Notes under the pieces: generated by a model
Database searches by the model: none
The model's input: the letters and a program-made list of their open reading frames with translations, nothing else
Told to the model about the DNA's origin: nothing
Program-made: the position numbers and the translations under genes
Part shown: piece after piece, positions 47,485 to 58,694 of the stretch
How the letters are laid out: each line of letters opens with the position of its first letter
How positions within the stretch are numbered: the stretch's first letter is position 1
NCBI GenBank assembly: GCA_950097015.1
Contig: CATNEN010000038.1
Span: 15,742,001-15,806,000, forward strand
DNA: 64,000 bases
From: Macrostomum hystrix
Lineage: Eukaryota; Platyhelminthes; Macrostomidae
Direction: 5' to 3'

Positions 47485-47665
47485 TCCCAACGCGGTGATC
47501 CCAACGTGTGAGTGTGTGCCTGCGTACAGTATCTGTGTGCGTGTGTGCTCGGGAGTCAGCGAAATGGGCAGAATTGCCTCCTCGCTGGCTGCGGGTCTAG
47601 TGTCACGAAGTGAATTGCCATTGCCCGCAGCCCTACTGAAATTATATATTTATTTTTTTCCAAGG
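47485..47665 (+). mobile_element. 3' fragment of the tRNA-derived SINE
   Basis: Contains the CGTACAGTATCTGTGTGCGT to GAATTGCCATTGCCCGCAG segment shared with the 48505 copy. It is 5' truncated and ends in an AT-rich tail. It sits about 100 bp upstream of the copy B start codon. Confidence 0.75.
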
Positions 47666-48504
47666 ATTTAACTAATCTGAAAGCATTTAGATCCCAATTA
47701 AGAGATCTATATCATAGTTGATCCTAATCTACAGATATTGACGGATGCAAATTCTGATTTTGGTAACCCTTAGAGGGACTAAATCTAAATCTGAGGATCT
47801 TGCGAAAACTCTGAAAAACCTTAATATACTAAGGTTCACGCAAACAAGAAAAAAATATTCGTATAATGCTGACTTACCAGCAAAGCAGAAAATGTACTCG
47901 CAAACGAGGCACTGATATGTCATTTTTATTTGAAAATCTCAAAAGCAGTTAAAAACAGGAGTAAGCAAAACTCGTCTTTTGTAAACAATGAGAAAAAATA
48001 ATGATCAAGCAAATCAACACTTGAATAAGCGGTATTTAGCAAAATTATGAAAAGCCTTCATTGCACAAATTTATGTCTAACAATAAAGCAGAAATACAAT
48101 GTATTTTAAATCATAAAAACTTTGAAAAAATTGGCATAACTTAAACTTAAACATTGAGCTTAAGCCCATTAGAAAAATGGAGAAATTAAGACGCCAATTT
48201 AGCCGCAATATATAAGCTCTTTGTCACATACATGACGAACCTTGAATATACGAGTAGTGTTGGCTATTAGTTAAATAAGAAAGTGTGCTTCGTAAACAAG
48301 CACTATAAGCGTTCCATTTAACAGTTCGATCTGTAAGCAGAGTTTCTTATATAATTTGACACTTACGAAATATTACTCATAGTTACGAATTAGAGTGCAC
48401 AAACAATATTTATTTAATTCGTCATACAATTTCTGCGAATCACTAGTTACTAGTCACTAACTAATCGTTAGTTACCCGCTAGTTACTATCACTAACTAGT
48501 TACT
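47666..48504. other. AT-rich spacer between the two Bcl-2 family genes
   Basis: No gene seen. A short CTAGTTACT-type repetition occurs at 48440-48500, just before the next SINE. Confidence 0.45.
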
Positions 48505-48870
48505 CACGTGGTCGGTGGCAGAGCGGTCTAACGTGTTTGCCTTTCGCACCAAGGTCCCTGAGCTCGATTCCGCGGCGGAGCCACATTCATTTGTGGCGCA
48601 GCCGCGAAGAGAAGGCTTGGGGGCCTGTCGTGCAATTTACGCCTTTGAGTGCCAACCTCCAAGGCACAGTGAGAGTGTACACTGCCTGACGATGAGAAAG
48701 TCAGGGCAGATGTACACGGCGTGTACAAGCGTGTGCCTGCGTACAGTATCTGTGTGCGTGTGTGCTCAGGAGTCAGCGAAATGGGCAGAATTGCCTCCTC
48801 GCTGGATGCGGGTCTAGTGCCACTAAGTGAATTGCCATTGCCCGCAGTGCAATTATTATTATTATTAACT
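48505..48870 (+). mobile_element. Full-length tRNA-derived SINE (best copy)
   Basis: The head GGTCGGTGGCAGAGCGGTCT includes box A, followed by box B CTGAGCTCGATTCC. A body of about 250 bp and a 3' tail (ATT)n complete it. It is the most complete member of the family seen in this window and lies just beyond the stop of the BAK-like gene. Confidence 0.85.
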
Positions 48871-48923
48871 AATCCCTAGTTACCCTGCTAGTTACTCGCC
48901 CAACAGACAGGGCAGCAGGCCAA

Positions 48924-50203
48924 TCACTTCCTGGACCGGAGAACAAAGAATCCCACAACGGCGCAGGCAGCGGAAGCCACAGCCAAGCCAGTCAGGAAGC
49001 TCAGAACGGCCACCCGGCGCTTCTGATCCAGGGTGCGAAACAAATTAGCCACGAACTTGATAACATTGACCAGCAGGTAAGCCAAGAAGGCGTACACCAG
49101 CTGCTTGCAGAGCTCCTTGAAGCCGGACTCACCCTGCTCACTGTAAGCTCTCTGTAGCAGCCTGGCAACAAAGTGGAACAGGGCCACAAACGATTCGATA
49201 TTGTAGCCGCTGTGGAACAGGCTCTCCAGGATGGCGGTGAAGCCGGCAGGATTAGCGGCCAGGGTCTGCAAATCGGCCTCGGCGGCCAACCGGTTGGCCT
49301 GCGTGCCCTGGCGCGAGACGCGGAATTCGTCGGCCAGCTGAAGCATGGCCTGGCCTAGGCTGCTGTTGCTCAGCTGGGACCCAGGAGTCGATCGGAGAAG
49401 CCTGTTCACCTGAGAGAGACACTTGCCCATTTACCATCTAGCATTAAACTGGTGTACATCAACCGACTGTCTTCTATCTAGCCTTCAATGCACGCATTAA
49501 TTCTCAGTATGCAATGTAAATTTCCTTACAACCGTCACTATTCAATGTGCATATGCCCTACAACCTCACTCCTCAATGTACACATGCCTACAACCCCACT
49601 CCTTAATGTACATATGCCTACAACCCCACTCCTTAATGTACATATGCCTAAAACCCCATTCCAAAATGTACATATGCCCTACAACCTCACTCCTTAATGT
49701 AGATATGCCTACAACCCCACTCCTTAATGTACATATGCCCTACAACCTCACTCCTTAATGTAAATATGCCTACAACCCCACTCCTTAATGTACATATGCC
49801 CTACAACCCCACTCCTTAATGTACATATGCCCTACAACCCCACTCCTTAATGTACACAAGGCCTAAATCCCACTCGTCAATGTACATATGGTTGATAGTC
49901 TGAATTCCAAAAGCAAAAACAACCTGGAACACGCAATCCTCTCTCTTAGTCAAGCAAACTTACTTCATTAGAATCTCCTAGAAGTTCCCTACTAGCAGTC
50001 TCGGCCTCGGCTTCCGCTTCATCATTAACACTGGGCGGCAGGGACATGCGCTCGAGATTGTAGCGCAGCAGGTCGTAGCTCAAGCCGAAGGCGGCCCTTT
50101 CCTCGGTCTGCAAGCTTTCAAAGCTGGGCACACGCGGAATGGAAGTTTCTAGAAGGGTGGCGTCACCATCGGACGAGGCCGCTGGTTTAGAGTCTTTCAC
50201 CAT
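48924..50203 (-). CDS. BAK: BAK-like Bcl-2 family protein (copy A)
   Basis: Predicted pro-apoptotic pore-forming Bcl-2 protein of the mitochondrial outer membrane. Exons 50203-49964 and 49409-48924 join in phase 0, giving 241 aa. The BH3 is LGQAMLQLADEFRVS, with the conserved Leu, small residue and Asp. The BH1 is SLFHSGYNIESFVALFHFVA, resembling the BAK/BAX pattern SLFxSGxNWGRVVALxxF but lacking the WGR triplet. BH3-to-BH1 spacing (about 31 residues) is as in BAK. BH2 is not recognisable. A C-terminal hydrophobic helix (LTGLAVASAACAVVGFFVL) ending RSRK is a tail anchor. The N-terminal exon is acidic and probably disordered. A tandem paralogue lies 1.5 kb downstream on the same strand. Confidence 0.8.
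49540..49885. repeat. 30-31 bp minisatellite in the BAK-like intron
   Basis: About 11 copies of a unit with core ACTCCTTAATGTACATATGC. Confidence 0.92.
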
Positions 50204-50247
50204 GACTTGCCGCGGAAACTGACGCTGAAAAGAGTTTTGAATTTGCT

Positions 50248-50312
50248 TTTGAGCTGGGATTCGAACTCCGGACCTCTCGGTTAGGTGTCCGAAGCTTTAA
50301 CCACTGGGAAAA
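50248..50312 (-). other. tRNA-like SINE head or tRNA pseudogene
   Basis: The minus strand has box A-like AGTGGTTAAAGC and box B AGTTCGAATCCC about 40 bp apart. No acceptor stem pairs with CAGCTCA, so a functional tRNA is unlikely. It lies just upstream of the BAK-like gene. Confidence 0.5.
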
Positions 50313-51716
50313 ACGTATAACTTTATTCTCCCATTAGTCATATCTTAAAATGGCAAATAAAAATTAAGCACAAGCACGCGTCAATCACATTGGCAAAATG
50401 ATATAATTAACACAAAACAGTCTTTGTAATTGTTGATGCTTAGAAACATAAAATTCAATCTTCTTCGAAATTGGCCTTTTTATGTACCAAATATAGCAAT
50501 ACAATACAGAAATCGAAACTAACTTTAATAAGTAGCTGAGCAAAAAACACGCATTTAGCTCTCGGGCAGCTATTAGTATGCTTATGAACAACCACAGTGA
50601 AAAAATACTTTTTCGTGAGGTTTTCGTCCTTTGCGAGTGTACACTGAGGAGTGACTGAGGAGTTTTGATTGGTCCAGAGCAAGAGAGCACTAAGGAGTGA
50701 GTGGGGATTGGTCCAGGGCTAGTGTACACTGACGAGTGAGTGGGGATTGGTCCAGGGCTAGTGTACACTGACGAGTTAGTGGGGATCGGTCCAGGGCGAG
50801 TGTACACTGACGAGTGAGTGGTAAAAGTGAGTAACAAAGGAGTTATATTGGATAGTTTAAGACTTAATAGGTGTTTATGGTTGCAATACGCATTTTTAGT
50901 CACTTCTTAGCTGATTTACACAGGCGAGTAAATTTGTATGATTAACAAGCACGCTATCTAGTTGCCAGGTAAAGCATAATTACATCACAGCCGGGGTAAA
51001 TCAATTATAAAATATTAAAAACCAGATAGTGTACAATCATGGCTTAATAAGAGACGTTCTTTTATTTTTTTGGATTTTTAGGATGAATTTAAAGAAACTA
51101 TGTGTCATAATAAGTTGTCATTTCTTTTTATGAAGCACCACGAAAATATTTATAACTCTTTCTAGTTCATTATAAAAAAGAGAATAGAAATCTAAAAGCA
51201 ATATTGCATATAAGAAAACATATTTTCGTGTTATAATTCTGATAACAAAGGCGAGCCTGATATGCTTATAACTAACATTTTTAACAGGTAAAGAGAAGAA
51301 ACACAATTGCTAAAAAATGGCGCCAAATTTAACCAATTTGGCAGGGAAATTTAAAGCTAAATTTAAGGTAGAAACGTCAGCATATACTAAGTTGAGGACA
51401 GTTATCAAAAGGGCAGTTTTAACAGTCCTTAGTTCCCATTTGAGCAGCCAGAATAGCCGCCGTTTGAGCAGTCTTTGAGCTGCCATTTGAGCAGTTCTTG
51501 AGCTGCCATTTGAGCAGTCCTTGAGCTGCCATTTGAGCAGTTCTTGAGCTGCCATTTGAGCAGTCATCTAAACAATCGATTAATAAGAACTAATGGACCC
51601 TTTGTGCAGCAAAAAGGCTAGGTCGTTGGAAAAAAATATGACCTGAATTCTATAGAAAAAGCAAATCATCTTCTAAACGAGTCATTCGAATTCTAAGAAA
51701 AAAACAAAACATCATT
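50313..51716. other. Spacer with two small arrays, no gene seen
   Basis: Mostly AT-rich unique sequence. It holds a 39 bp repeat (about 4 copies, core GAGTGGGGATTGGTCCAGGG) at 50640-50825 and a 23 bp repeat (about 6 copies, core TTGAGCTGCCATTTGAGCAG) at 51440-51570. Confidence 0.6.
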
Positions 51717-54462
51717 TCAAACGTAGCTTCCAGGCGACCAGGCACCGATCCGCGCATCGCAGGCCAGCTTAGGCGAGAACGAATGCGGCAAATCCCTGAG
51801 CTGCGGATGCAGGCGGACTCCGGACAGCACCTCGTTGAACAGCAGGTGAGAAGGCACAAAAGCGCTGATGTACAGTCGATGGCGCTGCGGGTCGCTCAGT
51901 CGCAGATGCTGCACGGCAGCTCGGAGCTGACCGGCGAGGTGTCCGACAGCGTCAGCCTCTGTCCGACAGTAGATATTCAGCACCAGGTGAAGGCCGCCCA
52001 CTGGGACTGAGGTCCAGTTGGCGATGCTCACGCCGGTCACCTCGCCAGCGGGCACTGGGCCCGGCTCCGAGAAACTGGCCATCACCTTGGAGATATTTTA
52101 TGTTTTAGTGTACCTTGTCAACTGGTTAGTTGGTTTCTGAACCCAGATAATTGTTAAGTTTGAAGATATCAAATAATTGGGTGGGGTTCAAGAGGCCAGA
52201 TAATTGGGTGGGGTTAGACAGCCTGGATAATTGGGTGGAGTTAGACAGGCAGGATAATTGGGTGGAGTTAGACAGGCAGGATAATTGGGTGGAGTTAGAC
52301 AGGCAGGATAATTGGGTGGGGTTAGAGAGGCCAAACAATAGGGTGGAGTTTAAGAGGCCAGATAATTGAGGGGGGTTTAAGAGGCCAGAAAATTGAGTGG
52401 GGTTTAAGAGGCCAGATAATTGGGTGCGGTTTAAGAAGCTAGATAATTTGGTGGGGTTTAAAAGGCCAAACAATAGGGTGGAGTTTAAGAGGCCAGATAA
52501 TTGAGTGGGGTTTAAGAGGCCAGATAATTGGGTGCGGTTTAAGAAGCTAGATAATTTGGTGGGGTTTAAAAGGCCAAACAATAGGGTGGAGTTTAAGAGG
52601 CCAGATAATTGAGTGGGGTTTAAGAGGCTGGATAATTGGGTCGGGTTCAAGAGGCCAGATAATTGGGGGGGTTTGAAAGGCCGGATAATTGGATGGGGTT
52701 TAAGAGGACAGATAATTGGGTGAATGGAGTTTGATAGGCCAGATAATTGAGTGGGGTTTAAGAGGCCAGATGGGTTAGAGAGGTGAGGTTAGAATGGGTG
52801 GTGGTTTTAAAGAGGCCAGACAACTGAGAGCAAATCAAGAGTTATCTGGCCTTTAGTGAATATTTATAACACGAGTAAATACAGACTTACCTGTTGCAAA
52901 AATCTATTCCATATTTGCAAGTTTCCCTTAGAAAATATTAGGGATTCCTTGGCTATGAGCAAGTGCTGTTCAGGTTTAAAAAGCCGATTTTCTGTGCCAC
53001 TGCAGACAGCCTCGGAGCTCAGAAAATCTACCGCGTTAGGCACTAGCTTGGGTTCATTGAGACTAGGCTTATTGTCTTCGAATTTCCTAGCCAAAGCGGC
53101 TAGATTATCCGCTGTACACTCAAATCCTAATTGTTGATTGTGTAGTACTACTTTTAGTATGCTCTGACGATTTTCAAAGAAGCGCCGAGTGTAAACTGGC
53201 AGATTGTACACGCCGCTACAGCCCGCCAAGCTGTGCAGCCTTGGCTGGAGGTGCTCAAACAGTGTTTGGGTTGCCAGGGACATTAGGCCGCAGTCGCGCA
53301 GACCGGCTATGGTGCGACCTCCGCCGAATGACAAATTTCGCCCGGCTTCATTGACGATGGCGTAGACGAAAGTCAACTGGGGTGTGTGTTTTTTAAATGG
53401 ATATTTACTTTTGTCTAGCCGTAAAATACAAAATTATTTACAAAATAAAGATGACCTATTTCTTTGCTAAAATACTAAATCTAAGTTGGGCCAAGAGGTT
53501 TCTGAATTCGGCACCATTAACACTCACAACATCTTTCGCCTGTCTAAACTCTCACCTGTCTGAACTCTCACCTGTCTGAACTCTCACCTGTCTGAACTCT
53601 CACCTGTCTGAACTCTCACCTGTCTGAACTCTCACCTGCCTGAACTCTCACCTGCCTGAACTATCACCTGTCTGAACTCTCACTTGTCTCAACTCTCACC
53701 TGTCTGAACTCTCACTTGTCTCAACTCTCACCTGTCTGAACTCTCACCTGCCTGAACTCTCACCTGCCTGAACTCTCACCTGCCTGAACTCTCACCTGTC
53801 TGAACTCTCACCTGTCTGAAATCTCACCTGTCTGAAATCTCACCTATCTCATCTCTCCCAAGTCTCGTATCCCCCCTGCCCCATATCACCCCAGTCTAAT
53901 CTCTCCCTAGTTTCATTTCTCCCTAGTCTCAACTCTCCCCCTGTCTCATCTCCTCCTAGTCTCACCTCTCTCTAGGCTCATATCTCTCTTAAGTCTGATC
54001 TCTCCTGTCTGACTCCCAATATCGTATATCTTATTTGTCTCCAATCAATGCGGCCTGTTGTCGTATCTAGACTATCTTGTTTGTTTATTTTTCTAATCCT
54101 GCCGACCACTGTATTACAGAAGTAAGACGTACCAAATAAGTCAAAGGGCTCCACTAAACCAGACTCACAATCTTATTGTTAGCTGAGTCCAAAGCTACCA
54201 GGCCGCAGCGACTATCGTGACGAACAATATCATCGTAATAGTCCTGCATATAGTCCAATCCGTAGTGAACATCCGGCTCAATTTTGAGCACCTCCGCTTT
54301 GTCTGCTAGCGTAGCCAAACGGAATTGCACATTCTCACTGGGAATAGGAAGCTTTTTTAATTTCTTTTCAGCATTGGCGTGCAAGTTAATCTGGATCACA
54401 GGTGCGCTGCGATTACCTGTGGACAAAAACCGGCGAGCGAAAACTGCCGCTAGCGATGACAT
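51717..54462 (-). CDS. NAT16: NAT16-like (histidine N-acetyltransferase-like) GNAT protein, copy 1
   Basis: GNAT-fold acetyltransferase resembling NAT16, whose relatives acetylate free histidine. Exons: 54462-54169, 53376-52891, 52085-51717, all phase 0, about 382 aa. FRLATLADKAEVLKIE and YGLDYMQDYYDDIV form the N-terminal GNAT strands; family members have YGGLDYLP here. AIVNEAGRN and the following segment cover the central strands. The C-terminal exon (ASFSEPGPVPAGEVTGVSIA, LHLVLNIYC, HRLYISAFVP) matches the second, NAT16-specific domain. The N-terminus MSSLAAVFARRFLSTGNRS looks like a mitochondrial presequence, which is not typical of vertebrate NAT16. Repeats occupy both introns and the upstream region. 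Confidence 0.72.
52160..52790. repeat. 27 bp minisatellite in copy 1 intron 2
   Basis: About 22 copies of a 27 bp unit with core GGGTTTAAGAGGCCAGATAA. A five-unit block including AAGCTAGATAATTTGG is duplicated at about 52420-52500 and 52540-52620. Confidence 0.93.
53530..54005. repeat. 16 bp minisatellite with degenerate tail in copy 1 intron 1
   Basis: About 20 copies of CTGTCTGAACTCTCAC are followed from about 53845 by degenerate CCTAGTCTCATCTCTC units. The latter resemble the reverse complement of the hAT MITE interior repeat. Confidence 0.88.
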
Positions 54463-54574
54463 ACCGATGCCTTTGCTAAATGCTGCAACTGTTTATACGG
54501 AAATAAACTACATCTAGTGGGCTGTCTGTAAGATAATTATTCATTTCATGACCTCTTTCATTTCCATTCACTCT

Positions 54575-55465
54575 ACTGACTGTGGGGTATCTAATCTACT
54601 GTCTATGGGATATCTAATCTACTGTCTATGGGATATCTAATCTACTGTCTATGGGATATCTAATCTACTGTCTATGGGATATATAATCTACTGTCTATGG
54701 GATATCTAATCTACTGTCTAAGAATATCTAATCTACTGTCTATGGGATATCTAATCTACTGTCTATGGGATATCTAATCAACTGTCTATGGGATATCTAA
54801 TCTACTGTCTATGGGATATCTAATCAACTGTCTATGGGATATCTAATCTACTGTCTATGGGATATATAATCTACTGTCTATGGGATATCTAATCTACTGT
54901 CTATGAATATCTAATCTACTGTCTATGGGATATCTAATCTACTGTCTATGAATATCTAATCTACTGTCTATGGGATATCTAATCTACTGTCTATGAATAT
55001 CTAATCTACTGTCTATGAGATATCTAATCTACAGCCTGTGGGATATCTAATCTACTGTCTATGGGATATCTAATCTACTGTCTATGAATATCGAATCTAC
55101 TGTCTATGGGATATCTAATCTACTGTCTATGGGATATCTAATCAACTGTCTATGGGATATCTAATCTACAGCCTGTGGGATATCTAATCTACTGTCTATG
55201 GGATATCTAATCAACTGTCTATGGGATATCTAATCTACTGTCTAAGGGATATCTAATCAACTGTCTATGGGATATCTAATCTACTGTCTAAGGGATATCT
55301 AATCTACTGTATATGGGATATCTAATCAACTGTCTATGGGATATCTAATCTACTGTCTATGGGATATCTAATCTACAGCCTGTGGGATATCTAATCTACT
55401 GTCTATGGGATATCTAATGTACAGACTGTGGGATATCTAATCTACTGTCTGTGGGATATATAATT
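54575..55465. repeat. 23 bp minisatellite upstream of NAT16-like copy 1
   Basis: About 39 copies of a 23 bp unit with core GGGATATCTAATCTACTGTC, beginning about 110 bp upstream of the copy 1 start codon. Confidence 0.94.
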
Positions 55466-56410
55466 AGGTGGTATCTAACCCAATGTTTTATGACTATATC
55501 AAACCAACAATGCTTTGGGATATCAAACCTACTTACTATGGGATATCTAATCTACTGTATGGGATTTTTAACATATTGCCCTATTTTCAAATGGTGTTAA
55601 ATAATAAAATAAAGTTTCGCGCTGTAAATGAACTAAGAATTAGATTTAAAATCTTCATTATGTTTAAAAATAACAATTAAAACTGTTTTAAAGTAAAACT
55701 CACAGAGAACAATGCTGATATAGAGGAACTGTTCACATTGACACAGTAAAATTAAAGTATTCAACATGAATGTTTAAAAGAAAACAAATCATAATATTTA
55801 AAATAGAAGTAAGTCATTTAAACAAACAATTGAAACTCAATAAAAAATTCAAGCGTCTCAAGTGACAAATCAGAATATTTGAGCACAAGACCGGTAAAGA
55901 CAATAATGAGACTACAGAAAATTAGCTCTTTCAAATTTGTTTAACGGCAATCAAGTTTTATTTTCATAAAACAAAACGCATTACATTAAGTACATTAACA
56001 TCTACACATTACCTAAACTAAAACGATGTATATTTTAGTCACAGGAACTATCTACGTGTGGTCTGTGATCGGCCGCTGATTGGTCAGCAACTGATTTGCA
56101 GGCATTCGATTCGTATCTGATTGGCCAGCCTTAGATCTGGCTCCGATTTGTCATTCTAACATCGGTTTGTGATTGGTCGACTACCTCATCAGGGCAACCA
56201 TTGGACAGCCTTAGTTCATTGACTTTTCATTTGAGCCTCCTCTCTCCTTCCAGCTCTCTGATTGGCTGTTAGCTGAGTGCAGCGAATTTCTTTACCCCCT
56301 TCTGTCGGGCTATCGGCTGCAGCTCCAACTCTGTAAACTTTTACTAAAGTACACAGCCAGGTTAAAAAGGAGAAAAGTATTTCCTGTCAATAAATTTTTT
56401 TCGATTCGAT
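55466..56410. other. Spacer between NAT16-like copies
   Basis: AT-rich sequence with decayed units of the preceding array to about 55560. From 56050 to 56280 dispersed TGATTGG/TGATTGGCC words occur (CCAAT boxes on the minus strand). They may be regulatory for copy 1, but the spacing is irregular. No gene seen. Confidence 0.4.
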
Positions 56411-58570
56411 TCAAACATAAGTACCCGGCGACCAGGCCAGGATTCGAGCATCGCAAGACAATTTTGGCGACACCGATTGCGGCAAATCCCTGAGCTGCGG
56501 ATGCAGGCGGACTCCGGAGAGCACCTCGTTGAACAGCAGGTGAGAAGGCACAAAAGCGCTGATGTACAGTCGATGGCGCTGCGGGTCGCTCAGTCGCAGA
56601 CGCTGCACGGCAGCTCGGAGCTGACCGGCGAGGTGTCCGACAGCGTCAGCCTCTGTCCGACAGTAGATATTCAGCACCAGGTGAAGGCCGCCCACTGGGA
56701 CTGAGGTCCAGTTGGCGATGCTCACGCCGGTCACCTCGCCAGCGGGCACTCGGCCCGGCTCCGAGAAACTGGCCATCACCTGGAAGATTCGCACCGAGTT
56801 GTGTGAGTCTTTTTATTTGCCTTAACTGTCCAATGACAGATTCTAAACCTGTCTAATGACCGATTTTAAACCTGTCTAATGACCGATTCTATAGCTCTCT
56901 AATGACCGATTCTATAGCTGTCTAATGACCGATTCTATAGCTGTCTAATGACCGATTCTACAGCTGTCTAATGACAAATTCTACACCTGTCTAATGACCG
57001 ATTCTATAGCTGTCTAATGACCGATTCTATAACTGTCTAATGACCGATTCTAAACCTGTCTAATGACCGATTCTATAGCTGTCTAATGACCGATTCTATA
57101 ACTGTCTAATGACCGATTCTAAACCTGTCTAATGACCGATTTTAAACCTCGCTGTCTAGGAATGTCAGCTAATGACCAATTATTTGTTTCTAATTAGGGA
57201 CTTAAAAAAGCATTTAATACATTCAAATATATTAATGTATTACTATATGATCCGATTGCCACTACTAACACTGTGTCTTGCGCAATCCTAATTTACCTGA
57301 TGCAGGTAACCACTCCAAATGAGCAGATTTCCTTTAGAAAATGTTAGCGCCTCCTTGGCAATGAGCAGGTGCTGGTCCGGCTTAAATATTCGATTCTCTG
57401 TGCTACTGCAGACGGCCTCAGAGCTGAGAAAGTCTACAGGATTAGTAACTAGATCAGGCTCGTGCAGTCTGGGAGAATCGGCTGAGAATCTGTCACCAAG
57501 GTCAGCCAGATAATCAGCCGTGCACTCGAATCCCAACTGCTGATTATGCAGTACAACTTTAGTTAATCCGCTCTGCTTTTCAAAATAGGCCCTAGTGTAA
57601 TTGGGCAGATTGTACACGCCGCAGCAGACCACGGCGGGGTGCAGGCGCGGCTTCAGCAGTTCGAATAGGGCGCGAGAGGTGCGCGCCGAGAGGCCGCGCG
57701 ACCGCATCTCCAGGCGAGTTCGACCGCCGGCGTAGGACAAGTTGCGGCCCCCCTCGTTTATGACCGCGTAGCCGAATGCCAACTGCCAGGTGGGAAATAA
57801 TGTAGCTGTTTATGAACAAAGCTTTAAGTATATTCTATGACCTAAATTTATAAGTACATTCTATGACCTAAATTTTAAAGTACATTCTGTGACCTAAATT
57901 GTTAAGTACATTCTATGACCTAATTTTTTAAAGTACATTCTATGACATTCGTTTTTAAAGTACATTCTATGGCCTCAATTTTAAAGCATATTTTATGACC
58001 TAAATTTTTTAATTACATTATTTGTGCTACATTTGCATTCTATTTCAAAATAAGAATTTTTAAAGTGCATTTCAAGTACACACTATAGCCGAAATTATAA
58101 TGATAATGAATGACTCAAACTAATCAATGCGCTGTGGAAAAAAATTTGGGGAGCAAAATGAAGACTGACAAAGTATCTATTTAGACCAAGAAAAAGTGCA
58201 AAATCCATGTGTTTTAAATACTCACAATTGTCTTGCTGACTTTATCCAGAGCAACAATACCGCACCTATGCTCACTGTTGACTATTTCTTCATAGTAGTC
58301 CTGCAGATAGTCCAAGCCATAATGAATGTTCGGCTCTATGCTGAGCACCTGCTCTTTATCAGCCAGTGCAGCGGCGCGAATCTCCAAGTTATCCTTTGGC
58401 ATCGGAAGTTGAGACCAGCGATCGTTAAGCGCATTGCGTCTTCTATTGGCCTCGATGTCAATCTGAGACTGGCCAAATGAAGCCTCGTTGGCCGCGATGC
58501 AGTACCAGTGCTGCTGACACTGGAGCAGAGAACGCAGAATCCTGCGAGACCAAAGGCTTGTGGCCGCCAT
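56411..58570 (-). CDS. NAT16: NAT16-like (histidine N-acetyltransferase-like) GNAT protein, copy 2
   Basis: Tandem paralogue of the gene at 51717-54462, with identical exon structure: 58570-58226, 57782-57297, 56779-56411, all phase 0, about 399 aa. Exon 2 has exactly the same length (486 bp) and exon 3 too (369 bp). IRAAALADKEQVLSIEP, YGLDYLQDYYEEIV and FGYAVINEGGRNLSYAGGR mark the GNAT core. Exon 1 is longer and more divergent, beginning MAATSLWSRRILRSLLQC, again Arg-rich and mitochondrial-like. Exon 3 is nearly identical to copy 1 while exons 1 and 2 are clearly diverged, which suggests gene conversion. Confidence 0.72.
56825..57160. repeat. 23 bp minisatellite in copy 2 intron 2
   Basis: About 14 copies of a 23 bp unit with core TGTCTAATGACCGATTCTAT. 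It is unrelated to the 27 bp unit at the same position in copy 1. Confidence 0.92.
57825..58015. repeat. About 26-28 bp degenerate repeat in copy 2 intron 1
   Basis: About 7 degenerate copies with core AAGTACATTCTATGACCTAA. It is unrelated to the 16 bp array in copy 1 intron 1. Confidence 0.82.
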
Positions 58571-58694
58571 CTGCTTTGCACAGAAATTATTCTGAAATAA
58601 AGATTCAGCTGTTGTAATCTTTTTTGCACAATTTCCGATTCGAGATGTGAGAATGTTTTTTGCTCATTTTGCTTATGTGTGGAAGAAATTTAAG

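Noticed and set aside
50248-50312. A minus-strand tRNA gene
   Set aside because: Box A and box B are good but the acceptor stem does not pair. It is more likely a SINE head or pseudogene.
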